The position numbers and the translations under genes were made by a program. The notes beneath the pieces were generated by a model. It searched no databases and was not told where the DNA came from. It saw only the letters and a list, made by a program, of their open reading frames with translations. Below, piece by piece: positions 59,525 to 64,000 of a DNA stretch of 64,000 bases; positions within the stretch are counted from its first letter, which is position 1; each line of letters starts with the position of its first letter. The stretch covers positions 1 to 64,000 of the forward strand of contig RXJQ01000009.1 of NCBI GenBank assembly GCA_003963115.1, given 5' to 3'. Source of the stretch: Burkholderiales bacterium. Lineage in GTDB: Bacteria; Pseudomonadota; Gammaproteobacteria; Burkholderiales; Burkholderiaceae_C.

Positions 59525-62500
59525 ATGAGGCAGGGAGCGCAGGAATTCGCCAAACAACTGGCTGGCTGGGTGCTGGTGGCGGCCAGCTCGTGGGGCGGCA
59601 TGACAGGCCTCGCCACGGCCGGCCCGCTGCCCCGCAGCGACATCCCCAAGTCCCTGCAAGACTGGCTGCCCTGGGCCATGCACGGCCAGGCGTCCCTGCT
59701 GTGCCCGCCCGCCTTCAACAATGAAGCGGACAAGGCCTGCACCTGGCCCTCGGACCTGTCGCTGCACGCCGAAGCGGATGGCGCCCGCTTCCGCTACGAG
59801 GTGCAGGTGTACGGCCCGGCCGCCTTGCTGGCCTTGCCCGGTGAACCGGGCCGCTGGCCCACGGAGGTGCGCGCAGACGGCCAGGCCCTGCCCATCGCCG
59901 AACAGAACGACCGTCCCGTGGCGCTGCTTGCACCCGGCCGCCACGTGATCGAAGGCCGCATCGCCTGGCAGGAGATGCCCACCGACATCCGCCTGCCACA
60001 GGGTGTGGGCAGCCTGACCGTGTCGATCGGCGGCCAGACCGTGCAACGCACGCCCGACAACGAAGGCCGCATCTGGCTGAAGCAGGCCCCCGAGGTCGAG
60101 CAGAAAAGCGGCGAGTCCTACACCGTGCACACCGTGCGCCGCATCGCCGACCAGGTGCCGCTGCGGGTGACCACGCACATCGACATCGACGTGTCCGGCA
60201 AGGCACGCGAGATCGTGCTGCCCGTGGTCCTCCTGAACGGCCTGGTGCCCGTGTCGCTGGAGTCGGCACTGCCGGCCCGCTTGACCGATGGTGGCGCGCT
60301 GTCCCTGCAAGCCCGCCCTGGCCACTGGACCGTGACGCTGGGCGCCCGCCTGATGTCGCCGGTGCTCGCGCTGAGCCTGCCGCGCCAGGCCACGGCCGGC
60401 GAGGTCTGGTCTTTCGAAGCGCACAACGATGTGCGCCTGGTCAGCATCGAAGGCGCACCGTCGATCGACCCGCGCCAAGTGGCCATGCCCGAGGATTGGC
60501 GCGGCCTGCCCGCCTACCGGCTCGAGCCCGGCGGCACGCTGAAGCTGACGCAATCCCGCCGGGGCAACCCCGAGCCACCGCCCGACCGGCTCCGCTTGCA
60601 GCGCGAACTCTGGCTGGACTTCGACGGCAAGGGCTATACCGCGCATGACGAGATCAGCGGCACCTTGTCGCGCTCTTCCCGGCTGGAGATGGCGCCACCA
60701 GCCGTGCTGGGCCGGGCCTCGGTCGATGGCGAGGACCAGTCCATCACGCAGCAGGCCGGTGACGGCCCGCAAGGCTTCGAGGTGCGCGGCGGGACGGCCC
60801 GCTTGAGCGCTGACAGCCGCATCGAGGCCGATGTGCGCACCTTGCCCGCCACCGGCTGGCGCGTGGACATGAACCAGGCCTCGACACGACTGAACCTGCC
60901 GCCTGGATGGCGCCTGCTGCATGCCACCGGCGTCGACAGCGCCTCGGGCTCATGGCTATCGCGCTGGACGCTTTGGGACTTTTTCTTCGTGCTGCTCAGT
61001 GCCCTGGCGGCCGGCAAGCTCTTTGGCCTGGCCACCGGCGGCCTGCTGGGGCTGGCCATGGTGCTGTCATGGCACATACCCGGCGCACCGCAGACCATGT
61101 GGCTGGCCCTGCTGGGCCTGCATGCCTTGCGGCGCGTGCTGCCGGCCGGGCGCCTGATTCCCTGGGTTCACACTGCCGAGCGGGGTGCCGCCCTGCTGAT
61201 CGCCCTGGTGCTGCTGCCCTATGCGGTGGAGCAGGTGCGGCTGTCGATCTACCCCTCGCTGGAGCGGCCGTGGCAAGCCATGGGAGAGACCGACACACTG
61301 GCGCGCGACCGCAGCGAAGCTGCGCCGGCCCCGGCCACTCAAGCGGAAGAGGCCGGCAGCTCGATGGTCAACAGCAAGGCAGATGCCCCGCCGCCGCCCA
61401 CTCCCTCTCCAGCGGGCGCCAGCAGCGACGACAGCATGAGCGGGATATCACGCAAGCTGAGCCAGTCCAGCGCACCCGTGCTGCCTGAGCCCATCATCAG
61501 ACCGCCCATGGAGCAGGATCCTTCCGCACGCGTGCAGACCGGCCCTGGCCTGCCGCGGTGGCAATGGAACACGCACACACTGACCTGGCAAGGCCCGGTC
61601 CAGGCGACGCAAGACCTGCACCTCGTGCTGCTCCCCCCCACCGGTACGGTCGCCTTGCGGCTGCTGAGCCTGGCCCTGATGGTGGCGGCCTTGTGGCGCA
61701 TCGTCGGGCAGAACGGGCGCGCGGGCACAGGCTGGCCGCCAGCATGGACACGGCGTCCGCATGCAGCCGTGGCCAGCACGATGCTGGCCTGTGCGGTGAT
61801 CAGCCTGGGGCTGTTGGCACCCCCTTCGCCGGCACAGGCTGCACCAGCCGCCTCACCGGCCGCCAAGGAATCGCTTGACGAACCCGTGGCGCCTTCGCCG
61901 GACACGCTCGATGAACTGCGCCAGCGCCTCACTGCCGCGCCAGACTGCATGCCGCATTGCGCCGACGTCGCCCGCATGCTGGTCACCGCCAGCGGCTCAC
62001 GCATCCAGTTGCGCCAGGAGGTCCACACCCTTGCCGACGTGGCCGTGCCACTGCCAGGTCAGGGCAACAACTGGCGCCCCTCGCTGGTGAGCGTGGATGG
62101 GCGACCGGCCACGACACGGCGTGACCCGAGTGGGGCACTGTGGATCGTCCTGCCGCGCGGCATCAATCAGGTCGTGCTGGAAGCCGATGCCGGGCAGGCT
62201 ACCGGTGTCGACATCACGCTGCCACTGCCCGCACGCGAGGTGCATGCGCAAGCCGAGGGCTGGACCTTGTCCGGGCTGGACGGCCATGGTCAGGCCAGCA
62301 ACGCCCTGAGCCTGTCTCGCACGCAGGTCGGCGCGGTCAGCGCCGATGGCGGCACGCAGCGCGATGCCCTGCCACCTTTCGTGCGCGTGCAACGCACCTT
62401 GCATCTGGGCTTGCGCTGGACCATCGAGACCCGCATCGACCGCATCGCGCCCAGCATGGCGCCGGTGCGCGTGAAGGTGCGCCTGGCCTCCGGCGAGTCC

Positions 62501-63799
62501 GTCACCGATGACACCGTGGAGGTGAAAGACGGCATCGCCAATGTGCTGCTGGGCACGGGCGGAGCCGGCGATTCAAGCCGCTTTGTCAGCACGCTGGCCA
62601 CGGCGCCGCGCATCACGCTCGACAGCCTGCGTGAGCCCAACCAGATCGAACAATGGACGCTGGACGCCTCCACGCAGTGGCACACACGCCTGTCCGGCAT
62701 CGCACCCGTGGTGCACCAGGCTCAGGGGCGCTGGATGCCCACCTGGCAGCCCTGGCCGGGCGAACAGGTGGTGATCGACGTGAGCCGGCCAGCCGGCGTG
62801 GCGGGGCAGACCTTCACCGTCGACAAGGTGCACACCACCGTCACGCCGGGTGCACGCGCCACCGACGTGACGGCCGAGGCCGGCCTGCGCTCCAGCCAGG
62901 GTGGCAACCACCAGATCACCCTGCCTGTTGGCGCCGAGTTGCTCGGCCTGTCGGTGGACGGCCAGACCCTGCCGGTGCTGGCCTCGAAGGGCCAGGTGAC
63001 CGTGCCCATCACGCCTGGCGCGCATCAGCTGCGCGTGGATTGGCGCGAGGCACGCGGCATGGGGCCCCGCTTTGACACCGCTGGCCTGACGCTGGGGGCG
63101 GCGGGCGTCAACGACACCCTGACAGTGAACGTCCCGACCGACCGTGTGGTGCTGGCCGTGGGCGGGCCTGCAGTAGGGCCGGCCGTGCTCTTTTGGGGCG
63201 TGCTGGTGGTGATCATCGCCGTCGCTTTGGCACTGGGCCGCTGGAACGGGTCGCCGCTGAGCGCCCTCTCATGGGTGTTGTTGGGATTGGGCGTGGCGCA
63301 GATGTCCCTGATGGGCATCGCCGTGGTGGTCGGCTGGTTCCTCTTGATGGAGGCACGTGGCCGCTGGGGCGCGAGCCTGGCGCCACGCAGTCTGAAAGTC
63401 GCGCAGGTGCTGCTGGCGCTGTGGGCCGTGCTGGCCGCCGGCGTGTTGCTTGGAACCGTGCGCATGGGCCTGCTGGGCTACCCCGACCTGATGGTGATGG
63501 GCAATGGCTCCAACGCCTCTCAACTGCACTGGTATGCCGACCGACTGCTTGAGCAGTCCACTGCGTCGGCGTGGATCGTGTCGATGCCGGTGCTGCTCTA
63601 CCGTGGCCTGATGCTGCTGTGGGCGCTGTGGCTGGCCGCATCGATGCTGCGCTGGATCCGCTGGGCCTGGGAGCGCTACAGCGCCGGTGGCTACTGGCCA
63701 GGCAAGGCGTCTGATGAGCCCCAACCCGCGCCCGTGCCCGCATCTGACACGGACTCCGACGACTTTCCTGATGCCGACCAGGAAGGTGATGAACGCTGA
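59525..63799 (+). CDS. Very large multi-pass membrane protein with duplicated periplasmic domain, unknown function
   Basis: 1424 residues. Layout: N-terminal signal or anchor, a roughly 440-residue periplasmic beta-rich domain, a membrane cluster (about 480-570), a Pro/Ser-rich linker and helices near 712-735 and 755-770, a second periplasmic beta-rich domain (about 790-1215) and a C-terminal membrane cluster (1217-1390). The two outer domains share an internal repeat (see findings). Homologous proteins appear as unnamed inner-membrane proteins in Burkholderiales and Pseudomonas; I know of no tested function. The TM layout suggests envelope stress, sugar or cell-surface handling, but that is a guess. 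Confidence 0.75.
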   Translation: MRQGAQEFAKQLAGWVLVAASSWGGMTGLATAGPLPRSDIPKSLQDWLPWAMHGQASLLCPPAFNNEADKACTWPSDLSLHAEADGARFRYEVQVYGPAALLALPGEPGRWPTEVRADGQALPIAEQNDRPVALLAPGRHVIEGRIAWQEMPTDIRLPQGVGSLTVSIGGQTVQRTPDNEGRIWLKQAPEVEQKSGESYTVHTVRRIADQVPLRVTTHIDIDVSGKAREIVLPVVLLNGLVPVSLESALPARLTDGGALSLQARPGHWTVTLGARLMSPVLALSLPRQATAGEVWSFEAHNDVRLVSIEGAPSIDPRQVAMPEDWRGLPAYRLEPGGTLKLTQSRRGNPEPPPDRLRLQRELWLDFDGKGYTAHDEISGTLSRSSRLEMAPPAVLGRASVDGEDQSITQQAGDGPQGFEVRGGTARLSADSRIEADVRTLPATGWRVDMNQASTRLNLPPGWRLLHATGVDSASGSWLSRWTLWDFFFVLLSALAAGKLFGLATGGLLGLAMVLSWHIPGAPQTMWLALLGLHALRRVLPAGRLIPWVHTAERGAALLIALVLLPYAVEQVRLSIYPSLERPWQAMGETDTLARDRSEAAPAPATQAEEAGSSMVNSKADAPPPPTPSPAGASSDDSMSGISRKLSQSSAPVLPEPIIRPPMEQDPSARVQTGPGLPRWQWNTHTLTWQGPVQATQDLHLVLLPPTGTVALRLLSLALMVAALWRIVGQNGRAGTGWPPAWTRRPHAAVASTMLACAVISLGLLAPPSPAQAAPAASPAAKESLDEPVAPSPDTLDELRQRLTAAPDCMPHCADVARMLVTASGSRIQLRQEVHTLADVAVPLPGQGNNWRPSLVSVDGRPATTRRDPSGALWIVLPRGINQVVLEADAGQATGVDITLPLPAREVHAQAEGWTLSGLDGHGQASNALSLSRTQVGAVSADGGTQRDALPPFVRVQRTLHLGLRWTIETRIDRIAPSMAPVRVKVRLASGESVTDDTVEVKDGIANVLLGTGGAGDSSRFVSTLATAPRITLDSLREPNQIEQWTLDASTQWHTRLSGIAPVVHQAQGRWMPTWQPWPGEQVVIDVSRPAGVAGQTFTVDKVHTTVTPGARATDVTAEAGLRSSQGGNHQITLPVGAELLGLSVDGQTLPVLASKGQVTVPITPGAHQLRVDWREARGMGPRFDTAGLTLGAAGVNDTLTVNVPTDRVVLAVGGPAVGPAVLFWGVLVVIIAVALALGRWNGSPLSALSWVLLGLGVAQMSLMGIAVVVGWFLLMEARGRWGASLAPRSLKVAQVLLALWAVLAAGVLLGTVRMGLLGYPDLMVMGNGSNASQLHWYADRLLEQSTASAWIVSMPVLLYRGLMLLWALWLAASMLRWIRWAWERYSAGGYWPGKASDEPQPAPVPASDTDSDDFPDADQEGDER

Positions 63800-63860
63800 C
63801 GCAATGGCCATGCCACCCGGACCGACCACCTTGGTGCTCATGTCAATCGGTTGAGCAACG

Positions 63861-63884
63861 AGGACGCGCAGACCCGCGCGTCCT
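63861..63884. terminator. Hairpin between convergent genes
   Basis: AGGACGCGC and GCGCGTCCT are 9-bp perfect arms around AGACCC. No strong T-run follows on either strand, so it may be a weak or bidirectional terminator. Confidence 0.5.
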
Positions 63885-63903
63885 GTGTGTCGATCCCTCG
63901 CCT

Positions 63904-64000
63904 TCAGTCCCCGTTGGGGTCGAGCCACTTCGGCGAAGTCAAGCCGGTAAAGTCGCCAATCACCTTGGCGTCATATGGCCCATTGAGTTGATTGAAGCCA
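63904..64000 (-). CDS. Carboxy-terminal end of an unidentified gene (5' end outside window)
   Basis: Reading leftward from the edge, an open frame gives GFNQLNGPYDAKVIGDF, then TGLTSPKWLDPNGD and a TGA stop (63904-63906). The composition is that of a normal protein end and the frame is open to the edge. Too short to identify. Confidence 0.55.
   Translation of the reverse strand, partial: GFNQLNGPYDAKVIGDFTGLTSPKWLDPNGD

Noticed and set aside
59471..60922. Long minus-strand frame opposite the large membrane protein
   Set aside because: Shadow frame rich in Gly, His, Arg and Gln without domains; the plus-strand frame has a full protein architecture.

Overview
The window is GC-rich, densely coding bacterial chromosome. 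PhaM-type granule protein, NIT-ANTAR nitrate control, a DmdC-type acyl-CoA dehydrogenase pair and a BMP-type ABC transporter together suggest a betaproteobacterium of the order Burkholderiales, in the Comamonadaceae or Aquabacterium/Leptothrix neighbourhood; this placement is inferred from gene content only. I saw no insertion sequence, prophage, CRISPR array, rRNA or tRNA.

Layout. 1-2105: the start of an acyl-CoA dehydrogenase gene (cut by the left edge) behind a TetR regulator. 2367-14064: accessory and housekeeping genes: an HNH nuclease, a 1649-residue RTX protein built from repeated modules, a PhoD phosphatase, PhaM, a FIST-domain protein, an orphan small protein and GlcD. 14116-24529 (minus strand): one ten-gene nitrogen-scavenging operon with a BMP-type ABC importer, formamidase, two paralogous cysteine hydrolases (one BiuH-like), allophanate hydrolase, an HpxZ/AtzH-like small protein and a GntR/FCD regulator. 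It is headed by a full-consensus sigma-54 promoter overlapped by a perfect palindrome. 24739-29669: a J-domain/trypsin-like fusion protein, a bufferin (copper RiPP metallophore) operon bufA-bufB-bufC, a glutathione transferase and a membrane-anchored unknown.

29880-41056 is a lipid-use island: two paralogous secreted lipases flank a second acyl-CoA dehydrogenase, followed by three mutually similar TetR regulators, an HSL-type esterase and a short-chain dehydrogenase. Operator-like palindromes lie in front of several of these genes, and one motif links the second dehydrogenase to the TetR gene at the left edge.

42708-55461 is assimilatory nitrate metabolism: nirB, nirD, nasA, a nitrate transporter and an FAD oxidoreductase on the plus strand, then (minus) a NIT-ANTAR antiterminator and a fused PP2C phosphatase/Ser-Thr kinase, with a divergent FHA protein. 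The nir operon has a near-consensus sigma-54 promoter and a structured leader; a terminator preceded by other hairpins sits just before the FAD oxidoreductase. Nitrate assimilation and the biuret/formamide operon therefore look co-regulated by nitrogen limitation. The right end holds two DEAD-box helicases, a catalase-family protein, a 1424-residue membrane protein with an internal duplication, and the tail of an unidentified gene.
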